This document shows positions 21,506 through 31,669 of a DNA stretch of 64,000 bases, one piece after another. The stretch spans positions 2,488,454 through 2,552,453 of the forward strand of contig NC_135167.1 in the NCBI RefSeq assembly GCF_041146795.1, in the 5' to 3' direction. The position numbers and the translations under genes are program-made. Source of the DNA: Maylandia zebra (lineage: Eukaryota; Chordata; Actinopteri; Cichliformes; Cichlidae). Under the pieces are notes generated by a model. The model saw only the letters and a program-made list of their open reading frames with translations, made no database searches and was not told the DNA's origin. The first letter of the stretch is position 1. The number at the start of each line of letters is the position of its first letter.

Positions 21506-22894
21506 ATGAAGAAACACTGTCTGGACACGAGCAGTCTCAAAGTTGAGGAGCTGATTAGCGCTGAAATGGCTATAATCTCCTTTTGTCAAAGGAAGCGGTT
21601 TGCTGATGAAATCTCCTGTTTAACAAAAGGATCGAATGTTAAGAGAACCAGTCACATTTATAAACTTACTCCCATCCTGGAAGAAGGTGTGTTGAGAGTT
21701 GGTGGACGACTCAGTAGAACTGCAATGCCAGAAGAGAGAAAACATCCTGTTATTCTGGCCAAAGACTTCCACATTTCTAACCTAATCCTTCAACATGTCC
21801 ATGAAGCGGTGGGTTATGGAGGTCGTAACCACATGTTATCTAAACTGCGTCAAAAATACTGGATTTCAGGTGTCACAGTACCTATAAGAAAAATTGTGGC
21901 TAAATGCATTGTGTGTCGGCGCGTAAATGCCCCACCAGGACAACAACAAATGGCAGACCTGCCCCTACACAGAGTAACTCCTGATGAACCACCATTCACG
22001 TATGTCGGAGTGGACTATTTCGGACCGTTTCTAGTGAAACGTGGAAGGACTACTGTAAAATGCTATGGTGTGATATTCACATGTTTAGCGTCAAGAGCCA
22101 TTCATATTGAAATGGCATCATCACTGGACACAGACTCTTTTATCAATGCCCTTCGTCGCTTTATTGCTAGACGTGGTCAAGTAAAAGAACTGCGATCTGA
22201 CAACGGCACCAACTTTGTGGGATCCCATCGTGAGCTGAAGGAAATGATAGCAGATTGGAATCAATGCCGTATACACAATACCCTTCTTCAAAAGGGCATT
22301 AAATGGACTTTCCATCCCCCAGCTGGCTCACATCATGGAGGTGTATGGGAAAGACTTATAAGATCTGTGAGAAAGATTCTTAATTCCACCTTAAATGTAC
22401 AAAGTCTTGATGAAGAGAGCCTCAGGACTGTGTTATGTGAGGCTGAAGCTATTTTGAATGGCCGTCCTATTACAAAGGCTTCTACAGATCCAAATGACCT
22501 TGAAGCACTTACTCCAAACCACCTGTTGCTTCTTAAGACTGCACCATCATTACCACCAGGATGTTTTCAAAAAGATGACATATATGCTCGTCGCAGATGG
22601 AAACAAGTCCAATATATGTCAGATTTATTCTGGAAAAGGTGGATTAAAGAATATCTTCCACAACTGCAACAAAGACAGAAATGGTGCAACCCAAAACGAA
22701 ACTTCATGCCAGGAGACATTGTGATCATTGTTGATGATTCCGCACCACGGAATTCCTGGATAACTGGAAAAATAGAAGAGACAATCCAGGACAAAAGGGG
22801 ATTTGTTCGTCATCTTCGGATCAAGACAAAGACTGGATTCCTAAACAGACCTATAAATAAAGTCTGTCTTTTGCAGGAAACAGAGACTATTTAA
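21506..22894 (+). CDS. BEL element integrase
   Basis: The ORF from 21506 gives 462 aa, and its frame is open back to the A-run at 21430. The zinc-binding region contains HVHEAVGYGGRNH and CIVCRR. The catalytic triad is visible as VGVDYFGP (D), RSDNGTNF (D) and GGVWERLIR (E). The C-terminal domain contains WKRWIKEYLPQLQ and PGDIVIIVDD, typical of BEL/Pao integrases (DUF5641). It integrates element cDNA. It needs a one-base shift to be joined to the upstream pol frame. Confidence 0.92.
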   Translation: MKKHCLDTSSLKVEELISAEMAIISFCQRKRFADEISCLTKGSNVKRTSHIYKLTPILEEGVLRVGGRLSRTAMPEERKHPVILAKDFHISNLILQHVHEAVGYGGRNHMLSKLRQKYWISGVTVPIRKIVAKCIVCRRVNAPPGQQQMADLPLHRVTPDEPPFTYVGVDYFGPFLVKRGRTTVKCYGVIFTCLASRAIHIEMASSLDTDSFINALRRFIARRGQVKELRSDNGTNFVGSHRELKEMIADWNQCRIHNTLLQKGIKWTFHPPAGSHHGGVWERLIRSVRKILNSTLNVQSLDEESLRTVLCEAEAILNGRPITKASTDPNDLEALTPNHLLLLKTAPSLPPGCFQKDDIYARRRWKQVQYMSDLFWKRWIKEYLPQLQQRQKWCNPKRNFMPGDIVIIVDDSAPRNSWITGKIEETIQDKRGFVRHLRIKTKTGFLNRPINKVCLLQETETI

Positions 22895-23097
22895 CATATT
22901 GGACTGACTGGATAATCTTTAAGTGACCTACTCCTTTTATTTATGGGTTACTAACCTCACAGATGGTGAACCACAAGTAGTAGTACTGATGCATGTTGCA
23001 CTAAAGGGCGATTGAAATGTTTTATGAACAAGCAAATGATGTAAGACTTGATTATTTTGTAATTATTATTTAAAAGATAATAATTAGGGGCCGGTAT

Positions 23098-23471
23098 TGT
23101 AAGAGCCAAAGTCAATGTTTATGTTTTTCCTTTTTTGTTTTGGTGGCACAGGTGTATAGCTTTACCTGCGTCTCAGGTGATGGTGTGTGGGTGTGGTCAC
23201 AGTCTATTTACCTGAGGTCGGTGTTCGCAGCAGGTGTGTTGGGTGAGTGGTTTGTGGGCAAACTTTTCTGTTGACCGTCATTTTTTGGCACACCAGTTAA
23301 TCCATGCGCTAGTTGGAAATTGATTGAAAGCGCAAATGTTTGTTCTTGTTTTGTTCTTAAAATAAATGCGCAAAGTACAAGTTCGACTCATTATGGATTA
23401 TTGGAGGCGCGTCACAGGGACACAACCAACTCAGCCGGCCGCGGCTTTATTTACGGATGAAAGTCGCAACA
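23098..23471 (+). repeat. BEL element 3' LTR
   Basis: 374 bp and the partner of 15925-16298. It is followed at once by CTCCC, the second copy of the target duplication. Confidence 0.95.
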
Positions 23472-24375
23472 CTCCCCATTTCCCTGTTCCCCCTTCAGGC
23501 ACATTAGCAAACAACACTTCCAACGTCTCATCCTCCCTTTGCAACACAGAAATATTTTCAGGTACATCCCATTTCATGTTCTTATTGCCCGGTCCCTGGG
23601 ACCATAGCTGCTTCTCAAAGCGGCGTTGGCGACGAGATTTTCTCGGCCCTTTCGTGCCACCCTCGCACAGACTACTGTCCAAGTCTGGCAGGGGTTGGCA
23701 TCCCGCCTTCGCCTGGGCCCTAGTGACCACTGGGCCTAACACCTTCATTTGAACATTCCCCGTTTCCCTCCCTTTTGTCTCTGTGTCCCGCTCTTCTTTT
23801 TCTTGCAACAAATCCATAAGCACAGGCACATCCATCCCCAGAATAACCTCTACCGGCAAATTCTGTACCACCCCAACAGACAATAAATATGGCTGGTCAT
23901 TAATAGTCACTGTTATTTCCACCTTTGGGTAGGGATGTTTGTCACCATGCACACATAACACTTCTTCTTGTCGACTATAGTCCACACAGTTCACTGGTAC
24001 CAAGCTTTGCTTAATTAATGACATAAAACTACCAGTGTCCAGCAAAGCAGTAACCCGCTGCCCATTTACCATTACAGTTTTATAGCGTTGCCCCTCAGCT
24101 GGCTGGACCTTTGTTGGTTCCGCCTCCAGCCGAGGTGCATAGCAGGCCCCAGTGACTTTGGGGCACACCGAGGCTTTATGGCCTGGCTGCTGGCAGTAAT
24201 AACAAAGAAAGTCCTTACCCGCTCCTCGTAGAGTGGATACCTTGGGGGCCCCGGATGGCTCGGGGTTACTCTCCCGCTTCGGCAGACCCGCGGATTGCGG
24301 GGACGATCGCTGTGGCGTCCCAGCTGAGCGGACCGGGGCCGCTCCTCTCCGCGCATTGAAATACTGCGTCACCAA
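23472..24375 (-). CDS. Gmr1-like gag C-terminus and protease (5' fragment of split ORF)
   Basis: The zinc knuckle CYYCQQPGHKASVC is followed by an aspartic protease with LLDTGSFMSLI and LGMDVPVLMDL. The frame runs unbroken into the BEL target site. Removing the BEL element and one CTCCC copy leaves it continuous with the integrase-RT frame at 15924. Upstream of 24376 an in-frame TGA appears and gag capsid sequence is missing, so the element is truncated at its 5' end. The apparent C-terminus inside the BEL LTR is an artefact. Confidence 0.85.
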
Positions 24376-24379
24376 CTTT

Positions 24380-26425
24380 CATTGCTGAAAGGCAAGTGGA
24401 TGAAAGTTGTTAACCTGAAAGGCCTCGCATGCTCACATGACACTGTCTGTGTGCTGTCGGTGAGAAAGCCGACAGCTCACAGATTGTGATGCGTCGGTTC
24501 TGCGCTCTGCATCTTTGTGCTGAATCCATTTACCTGCTCTCATTTACTGTCTTAGCTGTTTGGTGGTCGTTACATCTGCGTAACCAAGGCAGCATTTCAC
24601 AAGAAGATGTCGGCTTTATAACAAAGCTACAAGAAGGAATAAAGCAAAAGCTCGATGGACGTCCCAATAACATGCCAGGTGCAATGGGGCATACCACTCA
24701 TGTTCAGTCTAATTATGTTTGTTTCTTTCTTTTTCTTTTCTTTGCTTGTCCCATCCCATAATTTTGTATTTTTGTCTGAAGCCCAAGAAAGATGCCCAAT
24801 GTACTTATTTTTTTGGCATTATGATCATTAACATAAATTTGTGCTTGTTTGTGAGCAGCAGAACAGATAAGTGAACTATAAATGGCTTCAAGCGCACATT
24901 CTCACTCATTTAGACACTGAGCCACACGCGCACCTCTGCCATTGAAAGACACTGTGTGTATAGTTTATTTTATGTCATGTTCAATAGTGAAGCGTAACTT
25001 TGGTCTTTTCCAAGGCCGCTGTTTTTTTAATTCAGTATTTTCATAAAACTCTTATTTATTATAGAATATGTATTCTTATTATTTATTAAGACCACATATT
25101 CAGGCTTATCTCAAGTCTGAAAGTTTCCTCAGCGGAAGGGTGCAGCATGTGTGAATATGTCTAAGAGTGATTCAGTACTTTCACTGTTCTCATGATATCC
25201 AGGGGCAAAAAAAATGTGGCCAACAAAAACCCCACATTGGGAATTCCACTTAAGGAAATGAGTAGAAACACCAATAAGGTGCACAGGTTTCCACAGAAGA
25301 CATGATTGCACAGTTCAGTTTAAATTTACTACTCAAAGGAATGCAATGTTTTAAAGCTACACCGTCAATCATGCCGGGCAAGAGGGTTCAGGACCGAGGC
25401 TCAGCAGCAGGTCAGGATGGTCGGCACACCCTCCACAATCCCAGTGAACAAACCAAAAATAAAACTTTAACACCACAGCCAGAAATGAACAAAAAATAAA
25501 GAACAAAAAAGACAAAACAAAGGACAAAACAGAACATCCACATGTACACACACTTTGTCATTGGAGGAGGGTTGAGCTTTTGATGATTGATTGAGTGATT
25601 TTATTTGGCTGACATCCTGCTCAGCTTTAGAAGGCCAGCACCACCTCGAGATAACAATGCAAGAATAACACTCTGCCTCCCCATCCATTCCAGAATGTCT
25701 TTTATCTGCTTGACTACATGAGTCACGTTTCCCACTGTGAAATATGCCCAAATCCATGTGCAGTAAACTGTGATAAGACATCCTGGTTGACATTATAGCA
25801 ACCAGAAAATATGTTTTTGGTGGGATTCGGGTGGGAACCAAAATCCAAGGGTTGAACACAGGTCCTAGGAGCATAAACATCATTTTGTAGTGAAATGCTG
25901 TTTTGCAAAGTACTGAAATTAGGCCCCTGTTTGGGGCAACTGCATCGCTGCTGCTTTGATGATTCTGGCTTTACAAGCTGTTGGAGCCTTTGATGCAAAG
26001 TCTTTTTAAAATAGTTGTTCTAATGATAATCTGCATCCATTTGCCTCAGAAACACATGAACCCATTTCTGCTTGTGTCAAATCCTCAAAATTAAAGGTTT
26101 AACAGCTTGTGATCTTCCCCAAGCAGCTTCGTACTTGGATGCACAAACCTTTTATTCCAGGTATGTCTACCACAGAATCCCTGACTAACGCCCAGTTTAT
26201 GTTAATCTAAGTCCCCAAACCAGACTCTACCCACAGGTTCTCAGTGAGAAGCCTTATTTATTTACGGTAGTCAATAAAATAGTCAAAGTACCTAAAGTAA
26301 ATACACCCATTGTGCAGAGTCATCCATATGTGATGACCCATTAACACGTGTGTCACTTTGATGTTGCAGTTGGTGATAATTATTTAATTAAATGCTCCTG
26401 AGTAGCTTTATCTTTAATAAAACCA
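24380..26425. other. Intergenic, with dispersed repeat copy at 24850-25350
   Basis: No gene recognised. The segment 24850-25350 is colinear with 8500-9290 and lacks the SINE found there. The rest is AT-rich, with short ORFs lacking motifs. Confidence 0.5.
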
Positions 26426-26591
26426 TCAGATATAAGGAGCTTTGCATTATGAAGCCTTTGTGTCATAATCCCCGTGTTCGTTTTAAGACTATCGGCTCCA
26501 TTCTGAATGTGCCTCAGTCTACCACCCTGAAAAGCTCTGCTGGTATATGTCATCAGTTCCTTTCTTTCTTTTTAAACAGGTTGAGTCTATC

Positions 26592-27269
26592 TGTCACGGT
26601 CTGGAGGGCAGACCGTGGGGATGTGGGGAAAGGAGGACCCAAAACGCAGACTCTGCGATGCAAACAGTGCTCTTTATTTACAGTGGAAAGCTGTAAACAC
26701 AATAACTCCCCGTTGCTCCCTCGAACCCCATGTGCGTGCTTCCCTCCGACGTCTGTGCTCGTGCTCGTGCTCCCCGCTGTTGTGTTACTGCACACCCTGT
26801 GCGTGCTGCCCTTCTGGTCCCTCGTTTCACCTGCAGGACAATACAGAAGCAGCCGTTAAACACTGAACCCGCGCGCGCGCACACACACACGATCCGCACT
26901 TCCTAATGCTACACACTGACTTGGAGTCTTAGCTTAATGATCCCGCGCCGGTGGGAGCTCCAACACTCTCCTAAGTAGCTCCCCCGACGAGCCCTGATCA
27001 CCAACAGGTGTGGCATGAACTTCAGGTGTGGCCAGTCCTTCCGCAGGGCCACACCCCTCAGGCCTGCAGGTGGCTGAGCTCCATCCTCCAGCCACACCCG
27101 CAGACATACACACCCATACCCTGCCTATACATATGAGTGGGACACAGACTAACACAGCACAGTGCAGAAAAACACACACATCACCAAAATAATAATAACA
27201 ACAATATCAACGGGAGGTGAGTCAAAACTGCTCACGGACCCCGAGTCCTCCAGAGCTGGGTCCGTGACA
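26592..27269 (-). repeat. 3' LTR of the gag-only element
   Basis: 678 bp, the partner of 30129-30822. It contains a CG/CA microsatellite at 26872-26889 that accounts for most of the length difference. Confidence 0.93.
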
Positions 27270-27501
27270 GTACCCCCCCTCTAAGGGTCGGCTCCCGACG
27301 ACCCGAAAACAAAAACACAAACCAAAAACCACAGCACAACCAACCCAGGGCGGGCGGCGGGAGGTCCAGGACGGAGGGCCAGAACCAAAACCCACAAAAG
27401 AAACAACCCCCCCCAAGGTCACAGTTCCAAAGTCCGACCGCACCCCCTGCAACGGAGCAAAAAAGGAAAAACGCCACAAAACAGTCTCAGGCGGCCCATC
27501 A

Positions 27502-30126
27502 TTACAAAAAGAGTTCAGGGGGCCTACCTCGAGTCCAGTGGCGGCAACGTTGCAGCTCCGGCGGACGGCCACGGGTCCGGCAGCAGCAGCAAAACAGTTC
27601 TGGGGGCCTGCCACTGCTCCAGTGGCGGCGGCACTGCTGTCCCTCCGGTGGCGGGGCCTGGGTCCAGTAGCGGCGGCGCTGTTGCAGCTCCAGCGGCGAG
27701 CCCCGGGCCCAATAGCGGCGGCGCTGCTCCCCAGGCGGCCTGCCCGGAATCCAGTGGCGGTAGCGGCGCTGCTGCTCCTCCGGCGGCCTGTCCCGGGTCC
27801 GACGACGGCGGCGCTGCTCCCCAGGCGGCCTGCCCCGAATCCAGTGGCGGCGGCGCAGCTCCGGTGAACAACGGCGAGGTATGGTACAAGGCCGATGACA
27901 CGCCGATCGATGACACGCCGGTCGCTGACGCGCCGGTCGCTGACGCAGACGCGCTGGGCGTAGCTGGCGTGGAGGGCGCGCTAGACGTGATGACCCGTCA
28001 GACTTGCTGACCTCCAGTTCAGGCTGAGCGGGTCTCTCCGGACCTCCAAGCTCCTCCGGTGGCAGCGCGGGCTCCACAGGCTCGCCGAGCTCCTCCGGCT
28101 CGACCAGCTCCACCGGCACGCCGAGCTCCTCCCGCTCGCCGAGCCCCTCCCGCTCGCCGAGCCCCTCCCGCTCGCCGAGCTGTTCCGGCACGCTGAGCTC
28201 CTCAGCTGGCGGTGCGGGCTCCTCCAGCTCGCTGAGCTCCTCAGCTGGCGGTGCGGGCTCCTCCAGCTCGCTGAGCACCTCCTGCTTGCTGAGCTCCTCC
28301 GGCTCGCTGAGCTCCTCCGGCTCGCAGGGCTCCTCAGCTGGCGGTGCGGGCTCCTCCAGCTCGCTGAGCCCCTCAGCTGGCGGTGCGGGCTCCTCCAGCT
28401 CGCTGAGCCCCTCAGCTGGCGGTGCGGGCTCCTCCAGCTCGCTGAGCCCCTCAGCTGGCGGTGCGGGCTCCTCCAGCTCGCTGAGCCCCTCAGCTGGCGG
28501 TGCGGGCTCCTCCAGCTCGCTGAGCACCTCCTGCTTGCTGAGCTCCTCCGGCTCGCTGAGCTCCTCCGGCTCGCAGGGCTCCTCAGCTGGCCGTGCGGGC
28601 ACCTCCCGCTCTCTGAGCTCCGCCTCGCCGAGCTGCTCCTCCCGCTCTCCGGGCTCCTGCTCCGGCTCACAGGGCTCCACGGCTGGCCGTGCGGGCACCT
28701 CCTGCTCTCTGAGCTCCTGCTCCGCCTCGCTGAGCTGCTCCTCCCGCTCTCCGGGCTCCTGCGCCGGCTCGCAGGGCTCCACAGCTGGCCGTGCGGGCAT
28801 CTCCGGCTGCGCTTCAGCCACAGATGGATGATCCGGAGGCGAAGATGGTGACGCGGTGTCCGCAGGTGGGGAAGGTGAAGGTAGAATAGGTGACGCGGAC
28901 AGCAAAGCCGAGAGTACTGTGGTTGCTGCAGTCGGACGGAACTCTGGTAAAGAAGTGGCTGCAGAGGGCGGAGGCGACGATGGTGTGGCAGCTACTCCCG
29001 GTAGACTGGACAGCGATGCAGGGACAGATGGGTGAAATGATGGCAGAGGTGGTCCAGCCGGCATATCGACCTCCAACTGAGGATGAAGGTGAGAGGCTGA
29101 CTGGACTGAAGACTGAGCTACCAGCTGGGCAGCAGGCTGAGGTGAGGGTGAGATGGCTATTATGAAGGGTGGAGAGGATGAAAATGTTACAGCTGGCTCA
29201 ACAAATTCCAGGGGTCCAGAGGCAACTGAGACCTCCAGTTTGGCCTCTGGGGAGGCCCTGGGGAGAACCTCCGTCTCCATACGGTCAGACTGAGCCAAAA
29301 AGTCATTTGGGTCTGTATGCTCGGAACTCCCCAGCTCCCAGCTTACAGTCTCAGAGGGAACATTTTCTGAGTCTTTGGAGGTACAGCAAACAGTTTCTAT
29401 TTTCGTGTTTACAGGAAGGGAATTCATAACACCGGCAGAGTCCATTTTACTCACTGTGGCGTCCAGAGCCGCTGGTCCTGAGTCTTCGACCAGCACAGGA
29501 GTGAGTGTGGATGTGGTTGAACGCTGCTTGCGAGGACGCCTTCTCCTCCGTGAAGGCGGGGCCGCGTGCATGGAAATCCGCTGTTCATCTGTGTTTTGAT
29601 TGTCAATGACAGGGTTTATTATTGAAACAATATAGTCTGGTTTACTCACTGCGGTAATGAGTGCTGTCGGTCCGTTGCCAGCTGACCGGGCTGAAACCGC
29701 AGGAGTAGGTTGAGGCGTAATGGAATGGCGGTGGAGAGTGCGGCATGCCTTCTGTAATGGCGGATCAAACGATTGTGCCGCGAGCATCGACGGGAAAGCC
29801 CTCCGCCGACGCGTGAAAAACCAAGCGGCAAGAGTCTCTAGGAGAGCAGCCGAACTGTCCGTGCTCGGACCACCCAAGCCAAATAGTTCAAAACTCGAGC
29901 TCTCCCTTAAACTAGCGACCAGGTGCCTAAGTTTGTTAATGTCCAGAATGTTCGTGGTGAAGGTAGTGGATGAGAGATAATTGTCAAAGAACACCACCTG
30001 TATATGTCTCTTGGGTGGGTCTACAGCCTGGATTACGCTCCGGCAGTACTCCCATAGCTGCGTGAGCGATCTCTCCTCCGTGGCAACTCCTGAGTTTGCT
30101 GGGTCCATGGTGGTTGGCGGGATCAT
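27502..30126 (-). CDS. Single 874-aa ORF of the LTR element, gag-like, repeat-rich
   Basis: I do not recognise the family with certainty. The N-terminal 150 residues look globular (LTQLWEYCRSVIQAVDPPKR, then IQVVFFDNYLSSTTF and FELFGLGG). Residues about 190-210 are strongly basic (PPSRRRRRPRKQR). The middle is Ser/Pro-rich. A long acidic section holds 13-residue repeats of the LSELEEPAPPAEG type, and an Arg-rich C-terminus holds repeats such as RRRRTRDRPPEEQ. There is no zinc knuckle, protease or RT. Position directly after the 5' LTR suggests a Gag equivalent; acid-then-basic tails could drive self-assembly or RNA binding, which is inference. A second ATG lies at codon 7. The ORF is intact. 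Confidence 0.75.
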   Translation of the reverse strand: MIPPTTMDPANSGVATEERSLTQLWEYCRSVIQAVDPPKRHIQVVFFDNYLSSTTFTTNILDINKLRHLVASLRESSSFELFGLGGPSTDSSAALLETLAAWFFTRRRRAFPSMLAAQSFDPPLQKACRTLHRHSITPQPTPAVSARSAGNGPTALITAVSKPDYIVSIINPVIDNQNTDEQRISMHAAPPSRRRRRPRKQRSTTSTLTPVLVEDSGPAALDATVSKMDSAGVMNSLPVNTKIETVCCTSKDSENVPSETVSWELGSSEHTDPNDFLAQSDRMETEVLPRASPEAKLEVSVASGPLEFVEPAVTFSSSPPFIIAISPSPQPAAQLVAQSSVQSASHLHPQLEVDMPAGPPLPSFHPSVPASLSSLPGVAATPSSPPPSAATSLPEFRPTAATTVLSALLSASPILPSPSPPADTASPSSPPDHPSVAEAQPEMPARPAVEPCEPAQEPGEREEQLSEAEQELREQEVPARPAVEPCEPEQEPGEREEQLGEAELREREVPARPAEEPCEPEELSEPEELSKQEVLSELEEPAPPAEGLSELEEPAPPAEGLSELEEPAPPAEGLSELEEPAPPAEGLSELEEPAPPAEEPCEPEELSEPEELSKQEVLSELEEPAPPAEELSELEEPAPPAEELSVPEQLGEREGLGEREGLGEREELGVPVELVEPEELGEPVEPALPPEELGGPERPAQPELEVSKSDGSSRLARPPRQLRPARLRQRPARQRPACHRSACHRPCTIPRRCSPELRRRHWIRGRPPGEQRRRRRTRDRPPEEQQRRYRHWIPGRPPGEQRRRYWARGSPLELQQRRRYWTQAPPPEGQQCRRHWSSGRPPELFCCCCRTRGRPPELQRCRHWTRGRPPELFL
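28195..28620 (-). repeat. 39-bp coding tandem repeats in the LTR-element ORF
   Basis: About seven copies of a 39-bp unit (on the plus strand CCTCAGCTGGCGGTGCGGGC plus CTCCAGCTCGCTGAG), in two clusters separated by a duplicated spacer (TGCTTGCTGAGCTCC...). Each unit encodes 13 residues of the LSELEEPAPPAEG type. Confidence 0.9.
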
Positions 30127-30128
30127 TC

Positions 30129-30822
30129 TGTCACGGTCTGGAGGGCAGACCGTGGGGATGTGGGGAAAGGAGGACCCAAAACGCAGACTCTGCGATGCAA
30201 ACAGTGCTCTTTATTTACAGTGGAAAGCTGTAAACACAATAACTCCCCGTTGCTCCCTCGAACCCCATGTGCGTGCTTCCCTCCGACGTCTGTGCTCGTG
30301 CTCGTGCTCCCCGCTGTTGTGTTACTGCACACCCTGTGCGTGCTGCCCTTCTGGTCCCTCGTTTCACCTGCAGGACAATACAGAAGCAGCCGTTAAACAC
30401 TGAACCCGCGCGCGCGCGCACGCACACACACACACACACACACGATCCGCACTTCCTAATGCTACACACTGACTTGGAGTCTTAGCTTAATGATCCCGCG
30501 CCGGTGGGAGCTCCAACTCTCTCCTAAGTAGCTCCCCCGACGAGCCCTGATCACCAACAGGTGTGGCATGAACTTCAGGTGTGGCCAGTCCTTCCGCAGG
30601 GCCACACCCCTCAGGCCTGCAGGTGGCTGAGCTCCATCCTCCAGCCACACCCGCAGACATACACACCCATACCCTGCCTATACATATGAGTGGGACACAG
30701 ACTAACACAGCACAGTGCAGAAAAACACACACATCACCAAAATAATAATAACAACAATATCAACGGGAGGTGAGTCAAAACTGCTCACGGACCCCAAGTC
30801 CTCCAGAGCTGGGTCCGTGACA
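30129..30822 (-). repeat. 5' LTR of the gag-only element
   Basis: 694 bp with an expanded CA tract at 30412-30443. The ORF start codon lies only three bases inside its inner edge. Confidence 0.93.
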
Positions 30823-31155
30823 CTATCAGCTCAGCAATAGTACCTCCTACACATGAACCATGCATGTTTATTCCCTGCTCAGCTGTTTTTTCACCAGTTT
30901 GAGCCAGTTTCAATTACCGTTCTCACTGAGGTGTTTAGGCAAATGAAACGCTCTGGCTTTCCCGTGGATGTGATCCCTGCATGGCTTTTTAAAGAGGATT
31001 TTCCCTCGACTGGAACCTCAGTCCTTGCTATTACAATTAGCAGTATTACTTCCAGTGTGGCTCCTGATGGTTTTAAACATGCAATCGTATTATAAAAAAC
31101 AACCTGGGCCTAACCCCTCAGTTTGCACATCCTTTCCAAAGTTGCTTTTGTGGGT

Positions 31156-31397
31156 GGCTGTAGCTCAGGTAGAGCAGGTCATCTAGAAGGTGATCGGAAG
31201 GTTAGTGCCCTGGCTTCTCTAGTCTGCATGCCGAGTATGGTTAACCCCAAGTTGCTCTATGAGTATGAATGTTAGTTGGGAAGCACTAAGAAGCTTAGAA
31301 GAAAGTGCTTGGGTGAATATGGCATGGTGGATAAAGTGCTTTGAGTACTCTGGGAGAGTAGAAACGTGCTATATATGAATCAGTCCATTTACCTTTC
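31156..31397 (+). mobile_element. Degenerate tRNA-derived SINE inside the LINE
   Basis: A tRNA-like head (GTGGCTGTAGCTCAGGTAGAGCAG) is followed by AAAGTGCTTTGAGTACTCTG and the tail CGTGCTATATATGAATCAG TCCATTTACC (two abutting segments). Imperfect direct repeats flank it: CCTTTCCAAAGTT at about 31130 and CCTTTCAAAGTT at about 31391, consistent with LINE-mediated insertion. Confidence 0.75.
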
Positions 31398-31669
31398 AAA
31401 GTTATTCACATTTCTTTTTTACCCACTCAAATACATTTTTGGATACTAATGCTTTTATGGAGGTTTCTCAGTCTGGTTCCAGGCACTGAAGCAGCACTTT
31501 TATTGGTTTTTAATGACATCCTTACAGCAAATGATTCTGGAAGCTCTGTGATTCTGGTGCTTTTGGATCTTACTGCAGTGCTTGATACTGCGGACCACAG
31601 TATTCTTATCTCTCGTTTGGAACACTTGGCTGGCGTTAAAGGTGCAGCACTCACACCTCAGCCACCTTT

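Larger units (their letters stand above)
15925..23471 (+). mobile_element. BEL/Pao LTR retrotransposon, near-intact, inserted in the gypsy ORF
   Basis: Two 374-bp LTRs (15925-16298 and 23098-23471) begin TGTAAGAGCC, end GTCGCAACA and look identical by eye. The 5-bp duplication CTCCC flanks the element (15920-15924 and 23472-23476). Internal ORFs encode gag-like coiled coil, DUF1759-type gag, zinc knuckles, protease, RT/RNase H and integrase. The order RT then IN and the YVDD motif fit BEL/Pao. A short AGGGG run precedes the 3' LTR. No TGG-starting primer site is obvious after the 5' LTR. Confidence 0.93.
12570..24376 (-). mobile_element. Gmr1-like Ty3/gypsy retrotransposon, 5'-truncated and split by a BEL element
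   Basis: Read on the minus strand: nucleocapsid zinc knuckle and protease (24375-23472), then integrase, reverse transcriptase and RNase H (15924-13254), then a 3' LTR (about 13121-12570). Everything from 15925 to 23476 belongs to the inserted BEL element and one copy of its target duplication. Integrase ahead of reverse transcriptase is the defining order of the deuterostome Gmr1 group of Ty3/gypsy elements. The 5' LTR and N-terminal gag are missing: homology stops at about 24376-24390, where an in-frame stop appears. Confidence 0.85.
26592..30822 (-). mobile_element. Young LTR retroelement with one gag-like ORF and no pol
   Basis: LTRs at 26592-27269 (678 bp) and 30129-30822 (694 bp) share TGTCACGGTCTG and GGTCCGTGACA ends. 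They differ by about two substitutions plus a 16-bp CA-repeat length change. A CTATC duplication flanks the element (26587-26591 and 30823-30827). On the minus strand a purine run AGAGGGGGG abuts the 3' LTR, fixing orientation. The internal 2.86 kb has one long ORF and no RT, integrase or protease motif, so it must be mobilised in trans if it is active. Confidence 0.92.

Noticed and set aside
28286-28831. Plus-strand Ser/Gly-rich ORF of 181 aa
   Set aside because: Antisense shadow of the 39-bp repeats in the minus-strand LTR-element ORF.
30123-30485. Several ORFs duplicated at 26.6 kb and 30.2 kb
   Set aside because: They lie in the two LTRs of one retroelement; the duplication reflects LTR identity, not genes.
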